Of a DNA stretch of 47,127 nucleotides, positions 15,945-23,141 are shown one piece after another. Numbering within the stretch: position 1 is the stretch's first letter; each line of letters begins with the position of its first letter. The position numbers and the translations under genes were made by a program. The notes beneath the pieces were generated by a model that made no database searches, was not told where the DNA came from, and saw nothing but the letters and a program-made list of their open reading frames with translations. Source of the DNA: Sphingomonadaceae bacterium. GTDB taxonomy: Bacteria > Pseudomonadota > Alphaproteobacteria > Sphingomonadales > Sphingomonadaceae. The stretch covers positions 1-47,127 of the forward strand of contig CANJCQ010000027.1 in assembly GCA_947473355.1 (NCBI GenBank), in the 5' to 3' direction.

Positions 15945-17522
15945 CTAGCCCCGGCTGGGCCGCGTTGCAACCAGCGAAAGGGCAACTAGTAATATCGCCC
16001 AGCCAAGCGGAAGCATATTGCCAAGGCGGGCAAACAGCGTCGGCGCATGGGCCGGGGGCACCAGCCCGTCGAGCCGGCCAGCCACATGGCGGGGCACGTA
16101 ATGGCGCACCACGCCATCGGCATCGATCACCGCGCTGATCCCGGTGGTGGTAGCGCGCAGCACCGGCAGGCCTTCCTCCACCGCGCGCATCCGCGCCTGC
16201 GCCAGATGTTGCGGCGGGCCCCATGATCCGAACCAGCCATCGTTGGAAGGGTTGAAAATGAAATCGGGGCGATGGTCACGGTCGGCAACTTGCCCTGAGA
16301 AGATGATCTCATAGCACAACTGCACCCCGGCCTTGCCCCAGGCGCCAAGTTCGAGCGTGCGCGGGCCGGGGCCGGGCCAGAAATCGAGATCGCCGGGCAC
16401 CAGGCGCGAGAGGCCTATGGGCTCCAGCCAAGGCCGCAAGGGCAAATATTCCCCGCCCGGCACCAGATGCGCCTTGGCATAGGAGCCGCGGATCGTGCCA
16501 CTGGCATCGATGGCAGTCACCACATTGCGCGCAGCAGCCACTTCGCCCCCGCGCATTTCGAGGTCAGTCGTGCCGGTCAGCAGCATGCTACCCTTGCCCA
16601 GCGCCCAACCGATCCGCTGGCGCGCGAGGGCGGGATCGCCGGCGAAAGTGGTGCCCTCGTAATAGTAGAAGGGATAGCCTTCGCGCAGATAGTCCGGCAC
16701 GCCCGATTCGGGCCATAGCACCAGCCGGTTGGTGCCGGGCTGGCGCGACGGTGACAGGCCGGTGATTTTGACGAACTGGCTTTCCCACTTGGCGGGATTG
16801 TCGAGATCGGCCTGCCGGATATCAGGCTGGACGAGCGTGAAGGGGACGGTGCCCTTTGCCCCCGATTCGCCATTGGGCAACAGCATCAGCACGGCCGGCA
16901 GCAGCACCAGCAAGCCGCCGCGCCAGTCAATCCGGGCGCGCAGCAGCGCGATCAGCCAGGCTCCCCCCAGCAGCACCACCAGCCCGGACAGCGCATAGGT
17001 CCCCAGCCATGGTGCCAGTGCGGCAAGCCCGGGATGCGAGAATGGCCCCAGCGCGGCCATGGCCAACGGGTTCCAGGCAAAGCCCGAAAACACCCAGCTG
17101 CGCAGCCACTCGGTCACGATCCAGCAGCCGGCAAAGCCCGTTACCAGCGCGGCATAATTGGCCCGGAAAAAACGCCACGCCCCCAGCGCCGCCAGCGCCG
17201 GATAGACCGCGAGATAAAGCGAGAGGCCGAACACCGCGATCCAGCCCATCCAGAACGGCATCTTGGCCTGAAAGGTGAAGGCGGTCGCGATCCAGTTGTT
17301 GCCGATGGTGAAATGGCCGATGCCAAACAGCCAGCCCAGCAACATGGCCCGCTTGGCCGAGGATGCTTGCGCAATCAGCGCGATCAGCCCGGCGAGAGCC
17401 AGCAGGGTCAGCGGCCAAAGGTGCAGCGGTTCAAAGCCTGTGGCCGCAATTGCGCCCAGCGCCGGGGCGCACAGGCGAGGGCGGGCGGAGAGGCAGTTCA
17501 GCAGATTCGGGAGGCTGGCCAT
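15945..17522 (-). CDS. lnt: Apolipoprotein N-acyltransferase
   Basis: A 525-residue inner-membrane enzyme that N-acylates the lipid-bearing Cys of lipoproteins, the last step of lipoprotein maturation. The N-terminal half has several transmembrane segments. The C-terminal periplasmic nitrilase domain shows the catalytic triad: Glu in LWPESGVPDYL, Lys in YAKAHLVPGGEY, and Cys in VQLCYEIIFSG. A typical NPSNDGWFG motif follows. The ATG at 17522 is chosen because the frame further upstream is repeat sequence. It is followed by metK on the same strand. The Tat lipoprotein at 6222-6983 would be one of its clients. Confidence 0.93.
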   Translation of the reverse strand: MASLPNLLNCLSARPRLCAPALGAIAATGFEPLHLWPLTLLALAGLIALIAQASSAKRAMLLGWLFGIGHFTIGNNWIATAFTFQAKMPFWMGWIAVFGLSLYLAVYPALAALGAWRFFRANYAALVTGFAGCWIVTEWLRSWVFSGFAWNPLAMAALGPFSHPGLAALAPWLGTYALSGLVVLLGGAWLIALLRARIDWRGGLLVLLPAVLMLLPNGESGAKGTVPFTLVQPDIRQADLDNPAKWESQFVKITGLSPSRQPGTNRLVLWPESGVPDYLREGYPFYYYEGTTFAGDPALARQRIGWALGKGSMLLTGTTDLEMRGGEVAAARNVVTAIDASGTIRGSYAKAHLVPGGEYLPLRPWLEPIGLSRLVPGDLDFWPGPGPRTLELGAWGKAGVQLCYEIIFSGQVADRDHRPDFIFNPSNDGWFGSWGPPQHLAQARMRAVEEGLPVLRATTTGISAVIDADGVVRHYVPRHVAGRLDGLVPPAHAPTLFARLGNMLPLGWAILLVALSLVATRPSRG

Positions 17523-17570
17523 CGCTGCGGGCTTGTGGCGGGAAGGGGGGAAGGGCGCAAGGGGGAGAAG

Positions 17571-17731
17571 TCCCCTCTCCCCGTCGGGGAGAGGTAGCGC
17601 AGCTTGGTCCCGAAGGGGCCTAGCGCAGCTGGGAGAGGGGTTTCCTTGCGCGCAGGCGCGCAGCCCCCTCTCCAACTCCGTCTAGCGAGCAGGCTCGCAA
17701 GCCTTCGTATCCTCTCCCCGACGGGGAGAGG
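17571..17731. repeat. Palindromic intergenic repeat, family III
   Basis: Outer hairpins CCCCTCTCCCCGTCGGGGAG at 17573-17592 and CCTCTCCCCGACGGGGAGAG at about 17711-17730 flank internal GGGAGAGGGG and CCCCCTCTCC arms. It separates the Rieske operon from lnt. Family members are listed under 1501-1654. Confidence 0.75.
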
Positions 17732-17748
17732 AAGTTTGCCCCGCCCAA

Positions 17749-18210
17749 TCAGGCCATCGCGGCCTTGGCCGATTCCTTGATCCAGTCGCCCGAATCGTTC
17801 GCCTGTTCGTAAATATCGAGATGCACGATCTTGTTCTCAGCGTTGAACCGGTAAACCGCGATGACGTTCTTGCGGATGAATTCCGAGCCGCGCGTGTGGC
17901 GTTCCTCGATTTCCTGAAACAGCGTGTTGCCGATCTCGGACACATGGAATTCGGTGAATTCGAAATGGGTTCCGCCCGCAGCCCAGCCGGCGAGGAATTC
18001 GCAGTATTCGGTGAAGTTGAAGGTCTCGAGATAGGCGCCGACGCGCTTGAAGGTGGCCGTGTCGAGATAGGCGTTCATCGGCTCCCAGTCGGCAGCGGAC
18101 TTGACCCCGGCGGCGAGGATATTCGCCTGACACTCGTTGAAATCGAGCACCACCTGCCGCAGCGGGCCGGCTTCGGCCTTGGTGGCACTTGCAGTTGCGT
18201 ATTGAGTCAT
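17749..18210 (-). CDS. SnoaL/NTF2-like protein
   Basis: A 153-residue protein with an NTF2-like cone fold as judged from the pattern AYLETFNFTEYCEFLAGW, GTHFEFTEFHVSEIGNTLF, and KNVIAVYRFNAENKIVHLDIYEQ. Such proteins bind small hydrophobic ligands or act as isomerases, cyclases or dehydratases; small subunits of ring-hydroxylating oxygenases share the fold. Its start overlaps the stop of the Rieske oxygenase gene by 4 nt (ATGA), so the two are translated together and probably act in one step or pathway. Whether it is a true beta subunit cannot be decided from sequence alone. Confidence 0.75.
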   Translation of the reverse strand: MTQYATASATKAEAGPLRQVVLDFNECQANILAAGVKSAADWEPMNAYLDTATFKRVGAYLETFNFTEYCEFLAGWAAGGTHFEFTEFHVSEIGNTLFQEIEERHTRGSEFIRKNVIAVYRFNAENKIVHLDIYEQANDSGDWIKESAKAAMA

Positions 18211-19574
18211 CGTTTCCCTCTCTCTGCCACCCAGCTGTCGAGCGCCGAATGATAATAGGCCAGCCGCACTTCCTGGCGGGTCAGCGCCATTTCGGTGAGG
18301 CCTGAATTGCGCAGGCCGCGTTGCTGCGCCTGCATCTGGTCATAGTCCTGCTCCAGCGCGAGGAAATAGGGCTCGTGCTCGCCTTCCTTGACCTCGTGTA
18401 GCGGTTCGCGCGCGGCGGCCCGCTGTTCCGGCGGCAGCCACATCAGCCCCATCACCTGCCAGTAACACCGCCCCGGATCGCCGCTTTCGTGCGGGGTGGA
18501 GATGATCACAGTCGCTTCCCCGGCGCGGATGGTCATGAACAGGTTGGGGAAGACCAGATGGAAGTGGTTGTCGCTCATCTGGATGTCGGTCAGCTTCGAG
18601 ACATCGAGGCCCTTGCCAGTCAGCGTGTCGCGCGTCGCCTGCTGCAACAGTATCCGCCCAGTGACGCCCTCCGGGAAGGTCAGCGTGCCATCGGCGCTGC
18701 GGTGTTCATTCAGCATTTCCTCGAAGCGCGGCAGCACTTCGGTGACGCTGGGGAATGTTGCGGGCAGGCCGCGGATCGAATCGGCCTGCTGTTCGGGCCC
18801 GAAGTCTTCCAGATTGGCCGCGCCGAACGGGCCGGTGGCGACCGAATGATCGCCGAAGAAGGCATAGCGTTCCTGCGATTCGTCCATCGCCGAGATCAGC
18901 TCGGGGTGGACGGCCTGGATGTGATAGCCTTCCTGAAAGGCATCCATCACCACTTTCCAGTTGCACTCCAGCGGCTCGCGGCGGTTGAGCCCGATCGGGA
19001 TCATTTCCTCGAGCTTGTAGGGCGCCAGCAGCCCCGCCACTTCGCCGAGGAAATCCGCCAAGGGCGCGGCGGAAGGGTCGGGGTTGATGAAAATGAACCC
19101 GGCAAAGCATTCGACCTTTGCCGTGATCAGCCCCAGCTCGGCCTTTTCGCCGACGAAGTCCTCGAGGCTCCCCTCGAAATCGGGCCGGGCCACCGCAAGC
19201 AGTGCGCCGTCGAGGCCATAGGACCAGTTGTGATAGGGGCAGGTAAATCGCGGCGAATGGCCCTTGCCGGTGCAAAAGGCATTGCCCCGGTGGCGGCAGG
19301 CATTGACGAAGCCGCGCACCGCGCCGTCCTTGCCCCGCACCAGCACCCACGATTGGTCAAACAAACGGTATTCCATCCAGTCGCCGGCCTCGGGAATGTC
19401 ATCGGCCCGGCCCGCCACCTGCCACACCCGCATCCACAGCTGCTCGCGCTCGCGCCGCGCAAATTCGGGCGAATGATAGCGATCAGTCGAAACCCGCATG
19501 TGAAACGGCGCAAAATCGATCTCGCGAATCAGCGCGCCCCTGTCGATCAGTTCGCCTGGCCTGTCTGGCTGCAT
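18207..19574 (-). CDS. Rieske [2Fe-2S] ring-hydroxylating oxygenase, alpha subunit
   Basis: A 455-residue oxygenase component. The Rieske cluster ligands are Cys93 and His95 (NACRHRG) and Cys112 and His115 (CPYHNW). The catalytic mononuclear iron site lies in NWKVVMDAFQEGYH and AVHP, with Asp211 bridging to the Rieske centre of the neighbouring subunit and His218 and His223 as iron ligands. These enzymes add oxygen to aromatic or related substrates using electrons from a separate ferredoxin and reductase, not encoded here. It is coupled to the downstream NTF2-like gene. A catabolic role is likely, but the substrate is unknown. Confidence 0.9.
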   Translation of the reverse strand: MQPDRPGELIDRGALIREIDFAPFHMRVSTDRYHSPEFARREREQLWMRVWQVAGRADDIPEAGDWMEYRLFDQSWVLVRGKDGAVRGFVNACRHRGNAFCTGKGHSPRFTCPYHNWSYGLDGALLAVARPDFEGSLEDFVGEKAELGLITAKVECFAGFIFINPDPSAAPLADFLGEVAGLLAPYKLEEMIPIGLNRREPLECNWKVVMDAFQEGYHIQAVHPELISAMDESQERYAFFGDHSVATGPFGAANLEDFGPEQQADSIRGLPATFPSVTEVLPRFEEMLNEHRSADGTLTFPEGVTGRILLQQATRDTLTGKGLDVSKLTDIQMSDNHFHLVFPNLFMTIRAGEATVIISTPHESGDPGRCYWQVMGLMWLPPEQRAAAREPLHEVKEGEHEPYFLALEQDYDQMQAQQRGLRNSGLTEMALTRQEVRLAYYHSALDSWVAERGKR

Positions 19575-19928
19575 GGCTCCATCCTCTTTCCGCCGATTGT
19601 ATCATCCGGTCCGGAGGGGATAGCGCGTCAAGCGGTCAAGGCAATGTCGAATTTGGGGTGGAATATGGGCAGAACCTGGGGCGGATTTGAGTCAAACGGG
19701 GCATGCGACTGCCCGGTTTGTCACGCCAGCGACATTGCGATTGCACCGGCATCAACTTCCGCGCGCGCCAAGTTCAGCGTCCGCAGGGCTTCCAGATGGG
19801 CGATCGGTGGCATATCTCCTTGATTAAAAGATGAATAATGAAAATTCACAATATGGAACTTTAATAAGTGCAGGCCAAGGCGCCATCGCCCTAATGTTTT
19901 AGCGAAAGCTCCCGAGGCCCAGATGCAA
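19575..19928. other. Intergenic region without a confident gene
   Basis: About 350 bp upstream of the Rieske gene. It includes an AT-rich patch at about 19815-19870 within otherwise GC-rich DNA. On the minus strand an ATG at 19811-19813 is preceded by AAGGAG and opens a 30-codon frame ending at 19721, but the spacing is very short and no homology is recognised. It may be a gene remnant or a promoter-rich leader. Confidence 0.4.
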
Positions 19929-20082
19929 CAAAACCCGCGCCTTGGGGGCACGGGTTCGGGTGGGGGCTTCACCGGGTCAAAGCATGTCCTGAGCCTGACG
20001 AAGGGAGCGCGCGGGGCCCCGCGAGGGGTTCAGGGACGCGAGACTGGCATGGCTGGGTGTGTGTAGGAAAATGGTTTTGTGG
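19929..20082. repeat. About 154-bp direct repeat, copy A (candidate minus-strand sRNA)
   Basis: This copy matches 20425-20577 over its whole length with roughly 80 percent identity by eye and the same orientation. Shared blocks include CCCGCGCCTTGGGGGC, GGTCAAAGCATGTC, TGACGAAGGG and GTGTGTAGGAAAATGG. On the minus strand its end forms a stem (AACCCG...CGGGTT) followed by TTTGTT, like a Rho-independent terminator. Either a duplicated small RNA gene or a mobile intergenic repeat would fit. Confidence 0.6.
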
Positions 20083-20206
20083 AACATCGGAACCACTGGC
20101 GCGTTGAACCGGCTGTGTCATGGCAGGCGCTTGTGCCAGTGATCGGACCGGCAATGCCCCGGACGCCCGACCCAGCCGCGGCCCCCGATCCAAGGAGAAG
20201 GCAGCT

Positions 20207-20422
20207 ATGGAACGTCAAGGCGATGAAATTCACATCACGACCGAAGAAGCCCGCGCCGGCACCACGCCGCACATCCTGCGCTATATGCTGGGGGCCAGCC
20301 TGGCCCTGGCCATAGTTGCCCTGTCGGCCGTGTGGATCATCGGCGCCATGTCCCAGCGTCCGGCCGATGGCGGACCGGTGACGGCCGTAGAACACGCGCT
20401 CTGCGGAAGTACGGGTAAATAG
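20207..20422 (+). CDS. Small single-pass membrane protein, hypothetical
   Basis: A 71-residue protein. After a charged N-terminus (MERQGDEIHITTEEARAG) it has one strongly hydrophobic segment (LGASLALAIVALSAVWIIGA, about residues 28-47) and a short polar tail with one Cys. AAGGAGAAG lies 6 nt upstream of ATG 20207, which favours this start over in-frame ones further upstream. I recall similar short proteins in sphingomonad genomes but cannot verify it. The function is unknown. It lies exactly between two direct repeats, so its copy number or presence may vary between strains. Confidence 0.7.
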   Translation: MERQGDEIHITTEEARAGTTPHILRYMLGASLALAIVALSAVWIIGAMSQRPADGGPVTAVEHALCGSTGK

Positions 20423-20424
20423 AA

Positions 20425-20577
20425 CAAGACCCGCGCCTTGGGGGCTCGGGTTCGAACGAGGGCTTCACTTGGTCAAAGCATGTCATGAGTATGACGAAGG
20501 GTGCGCGGGGAGCCGGGAGGGGGCTCAGGGATGCGATGCTGGCATGGGTGGGGGTGTGTAGGAAAATGGGTTTGTGG
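20425..20577. repeat. About 153-bp direct repeat, copy B (candidate minus-strand sRNA)
   Basis: The second copy of the repeat at 19929-20082, offset by about 496 bp. It begins 2 nt after the stop codon of the small membrane protein gene. On the minus strand the terminator-like stem is retained (ACCCG...CGGGT, then CTTGTTC) but its T run is weaker. The two copies differ mainly in the central GC-rich part, as expected for an ageing duplication. Confidence 0.6.
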
Positions 20578-20621
20578 GGGTTTGGGCGGACACCGCGAGG
20601 CAAATTCGGAGTTACATAAAC

Positions 20622-20659
20622 ATTTCATTATTGACATTTATGAAATTAATATGCAATAG
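20622..20659 (+). promoter_or_regulatory. Promoter and palindrome of the Xre/RES toxin-antitoxin operon
   Basis: A perfect TTGACA (-35, 20631-20636) lies between the arms of an inverted repeat, ATTTCAT (20622-20628) and ATGAAAT (20640-20646). A possible weak -10 (CAATAG, 20654-20659) follows at 17 nt. The arrangement is what an autorepressor site would look like, and the antitoxin encoded next has a helix-turn-helix domain. The region is clearly more AT-rich than its surroundings. Confidence 0.5.
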
Positions 20660-20698
20660 CGGCTCACGGCAGACCGAACTGTTCCAGGAATGATCATC

Positions 20699-21058
20699 AT
20701 GAGCACCGCCAATCTTCTGCGTGAAACAGCAGTCTCCCGGCTGGTTGGAGAACTAAAGACGATCGGTGGCCTCAAAGGCCGTGACCTGGCCAATATGCTC
20801 GGTGTCTCACCGCCTACCGTCAGTCGTTGGAGCAAGGGCGAGGCAGACCCGACGATCGACAAGCAGACGGCCATGGCGCAGCTGCGCTGGGTCGCCGCTC
20901 GTTTGGCGGATTTTTACGAGCCGGACGAGGTGCGGTTGTGGTTGCAATCTCCCCATCCGCAGCTCGGCGGATTGCGTCCTTATGACCTGATCGTTGACGG
21001 TCGCACGGCCGAGGTGCTTGAGGTAATCGAGCGGCTGGATAGCGGGGTCTATCTCTAA
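20699..21058 (+). CDS. Xre/MbcA/ParS-type antitoxin
   Basis: A 119-residue antitoxin. The N-terminal helix-turn-helix spans about residues 22-50 (GLKGRDLANMLGVSPPTVSR). The C-terminal MbcA/ParS toxin-binding region includes RLADFYEPDEVRLWLQSPHP and the typical ending AEVLEVIERLDSGVYL. It binds and blocks the RES toxin and should repress its own promoter. ATG 20699 is chosen because AGGA lies 9 nt upstream; ATG 20690 is possible. The toxin gene follows with no gap. Confidence 0.85.
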   Translation: MSTANLLRETAVSRLVGELKTIGGLKGRDLANMLGVSPPTVSRWSKGEADPTIDKQTAMAQLRWVAARLADFYEPDEVRLWLQSPHPQLGGLRPYDLIVDGRTAEVLEVIERLDSGVYL

Positions 21059-21604
21059 GTGGAGCGACGCCGCGCGCTCGACGACAGGTTGCTCGACCTT
21101 CTCGGCGCAATCGAGGGAATGCCTTTTAATGGCACCATGTGGCGCGTCGTCAAGACAGGCCGCGAGGTGCTTGATGGCTCGCGCGGATCAGGCCGGTGGA
21201 ATACTTCGGAGATGTCTGTCCTCTATGGCGCTGCGGACCGGAACGGCGCGATTGCCGAAATCAATTTTCACTTGAGCCGGGGCCAATCGGTATTTCCCTC
21301 AAGGATGCGCCACGAACTGTTTAAACTTGCCGTCAAGGCGCATCAGACACTTGTTCTGGCCGACATGGAGCAACTCAAGCGCCTTGGCGTGGATGATGCC
21401 CGCTATCGCGAACTGCTCTACACGCGCACGCAGGAAATCGGTGCAGCGGCAGCTTTTCTTGGCTTTGACGGATTGATTGTTCCCTCCGCCCGTTGGGACT
21501 GCAAAAACATAATTCTGTTTCTGGATGCCATCAATGTTGAGGAAGTTCGCACGGTTTCAGTCGAACCGGTCGACTGGAAAGTATGGCGGCGATCCCAATC
21601 GTGA
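21059..21604 (+). CDS. RES domain toxin (predicted NAD-degrading)
   Basis: A 181-residue RES-domain toxin. The three name-giving residues are visible: Arg29 in TMWRVV, Glu67 in GAIAEINFH and Ser143 in LIVPSARWDCKN. RES toxins such as MbcT and ParT act on NAD or use it as an ADP-ribose donor, stopping growth unless bound by the Xre-type partner. The gene starts at GTG 21059, immediately after the antitoxin stop codon, so translation is coupled. The gene appears intact. The neighbourhood with direct repeats and AT-rich patches suggests horizontal arrival of the pair. Confidence 0.87.
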   Translation: MERRRALDDRLLDLLGAIEGMPFNGTMWRVVKTGREVLDGSRGSGRWNTSEMSVLYGAADRNGAIAEINFHLSRGQSVFPSRMRHELFKLAVKAHQTLVLADMEQLKRLGVDDARYRELLYTRTQEIGAAAAFLGFDGLIVPSARWDCKNIILFLDAINVEEVRTVSVEPVDWKVWRRSQS

Positions 21605-21660
21605 TCCAGAAAAATAGAATAGCGAGCGGACGCCTGTTTGGACAGGGCTGGATCGTCGGC

Positions 21661-21912
21661 TTAATCCCGTCTCCCACCATCACCGCCCTTGACCCCCCGC
21701 ATCAATTGCCCTAACGGCCCCCGCTTCCGGCGCGGGTTCGCCCATTCCGGTTTGAGCTGAACATTGCCGGTGCGCAGGATGTTAACCTCCAGCAATCTGT
21801 CAAAGTAACCCGGCGCCTTGGCCCGGGTGGAGCGTTTTCGGCTCACGGTGCGTTTTGTCGCGGGGTTAACCCCGGCGCTGCGCTGCGTGAGATATTCCGC
21901 GATCGTCTTCAC
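21661..21912 (-). CDS. Hypothetical basic protein, doubtful
   Basis: An 83-codon frame starting with GTG on the minus strand between the RES toxin and rpsL. The middle is rich in Lys and Arg (TKRTVSRKRSTRAK) and the first part uses codons like the neighbouring genes, but no ribosome binding site or recognised domain is seen. It may be a gene remnant. On the other strand, 21960-22010 carries a palindromic segment (GGAAAA...TTTTCC) of a type widespread in alphaproteobacterial intergenic DNA. The promoter of the str operon must lie in this region or further upstream, but I could not place it. Confidence 0.25.
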   Translation of the reverse strand: MKTIAEYLTQRSAGVNPATKRTVSRKRSTRAKAPGYFDRLLEVNILRTGNVQLKPEWANPRRKRGPLGQLMRGVKGGDGGRRD

Positions 21913-22066
21913 CTTTGGTTTGATGCGCCGAACGGTTCCGGCCTTTCCTGAGCGTGCGCCGCAAGCGGAGCCCCTTCAGGAAAAGTGGGAACCGGTTTTC
22001 CGCCCGGAATGGGGCGACCCGCGTCGGCAATTCCGCCGACACGGATAAGAAGGTGAAGCATTCTCA

Positions 22067-22438
22067 ATGCCGACAATCAACCAGCTGGTCCGCAAGGGCC
22101 GCGTTCCGCAGAAGGCCAAGTCGAAGGTTCCTGCGATGGAGCAGAACCCGCAGAAGCGCGGCGTTTGCACCCGTGTCTATACGACTACGCCCAAGAAGCC
22201 GAACTCGGCGCTTCGCAAGGTCGCCAAGATCCGCCTGACCAACCAGCGCGAAGTCATTTCGTACATTCCGGGCGAAGGCCACAACCTGCAGGAGCACTCT
22301 GTTGTGCTGATCCGCGGCGGGCGTGTGCGCGATCTTCCCGGCGTGCGCTATCATGTGCTGCGCGGCGTGCTGGATACCCAGGGCGTCAAGGATCGCAAGC
22401 AGAGCCGTTCGAAGTATGGCGCCAAGCGTCCGAAGTAA
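22067..22438 (+). CDS. rpsL: 30S ribosomal protein S12
   Basis: A full-length 123-residue S12, part of the decoding centre of the small subunit. The universal segments [13 protein letters not shown] and [11 protein letters not shown] are intact. Position 43 is Lys as usual, but position 88 is Arg (GGRVRDLPG) where E. coli has Lys. AAGAAGG precedes the ATG. It is the first gene of the str operon, followed by a palindromic repeat and then rpsG. Confidence 0.98.
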   Translation: MPTINQLVRKGRVPQKAKSKVPAMEQNPQKRGVCTRVYTTTPKKPNSALRKVAKIRLTNQREVISYIPGEGHNLQEHSVVLIRGGRVRDLPGVRYHVLRGVLDTQGVKDRKQSRSKYGAKRPK

Positions 22439-22461
22439 GCTGGTTTTTACAACCACGGCCT

Positions 22462-22567
22462 TCATCCCCGCGAAAGCGGGGACCCATCTCCAGGGGCGGC
22501 AGTTGGTTCACAGGTTTCAGTAAGCCGCAGCGTCACGAGATGGGTCCCCGCCTGCGCGGGGATGACG
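22462..22567. repeat. Palindromic repeat, family I, between rpsL and rpsG
   Basis: TCATCCCCGCG-AAAG-CGGGGACCCATCTC on the left is mirrored by GAGATGGGTCCCCGC-CTGC-GCGGGGATGACG on the right. The copy is close to those at 6995-7090 and 41985-42073. It lies inside the str operon, so its hairpins are present in the message and might alter its stability or partial termination. Confidence 0.85.
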
Positions 22568-22592
22568 AGCGGAAGTTAGAGAGGTTGATGTT

Positions 22593-23063
22593 ATGTCACG
22601 TCGTCGTCGTCCCGAAAAGCGGGTCATCCTGCCCGATCCCAAGTTCGGGGATCAGATCCTGTCGAAGTTCATGAACAACCTCATGCTCGATGGCAAAAAG
22701 TCGGTCGCTGAATCGATCGTCTATGGCGCCATGGAAACCATGGAGACCAAGGCCAAGGGCAATCCGGTCGAGATGTTCCACTCGGCGCTGGAAAATGTGA
22801 AGCCGCAGATCGAAGTGCGCTCGCGCCGCGTCGGTGGTGCCACCTATCAGGTGCCGGTCGAGGTTCGCCCCGAGCGCGCCCAGGCGCTGGCCATCCGCTG
22901 GCTGATCACGGCTGCGCGCAACCGCAGCGAAACAACGATGTCTGCGCGGTTGTCTGCCGAGCTGCTCGATGCTGCCAACAACCGCGGTAACGCAGTCAAG
23001 AAGCGCGAAGATACGCACCGTATGGCCGATGCCAACCGCGCGTTCTCGCATTACCGCTGGTAA
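22593..23063 (+). CDS. rpsG: 30S ribosomal protein S7
   Basis: A full-length 156-residue S7, which nucleates assembly of the 3' domain of 16S rRNA and, in E. coli, represses the str operon. Conserved segments are SRRRRPEKR at the N-terminus, [17 protein letters not shown], the [16 protein letters not shown] hairpin and the [21 protein letters not shown] tail (last part AFSHYRW). No unusual feature is seen other than the repeat-containing spacer before it. Confidence 0.98.
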   Translation: MSRRRRPEKRVILPDPKFGDQILSKFMNNLMLDGKKSVAESIVYGAMETMETKAKGNPVEMFHSALENVKPQIEVRSRRVGGATYQVPVEVRPERAQALAIRWLITAARNRSETTMSARLSAELLDAANNRGNAVKKREDTHRMADANRAFSHYRW

Positions 23064-23141
23064 GCTGTCACGCGGCGGTCACACAATTGAACCAACGGGC
23101 GGGGCAATCCGGTTCCTCCCAGCCTTTTTAAGGAAATACCC

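Noticed and set aside
19721..19972. 83-codon minus-strand frame upstream of the Rieske gene
   Set aside because: Its first part is translated repeat A. Only the last 30 codons have a possible ribosome binding site, at poor spacing, so it is noted in the intergenic entry and not called.
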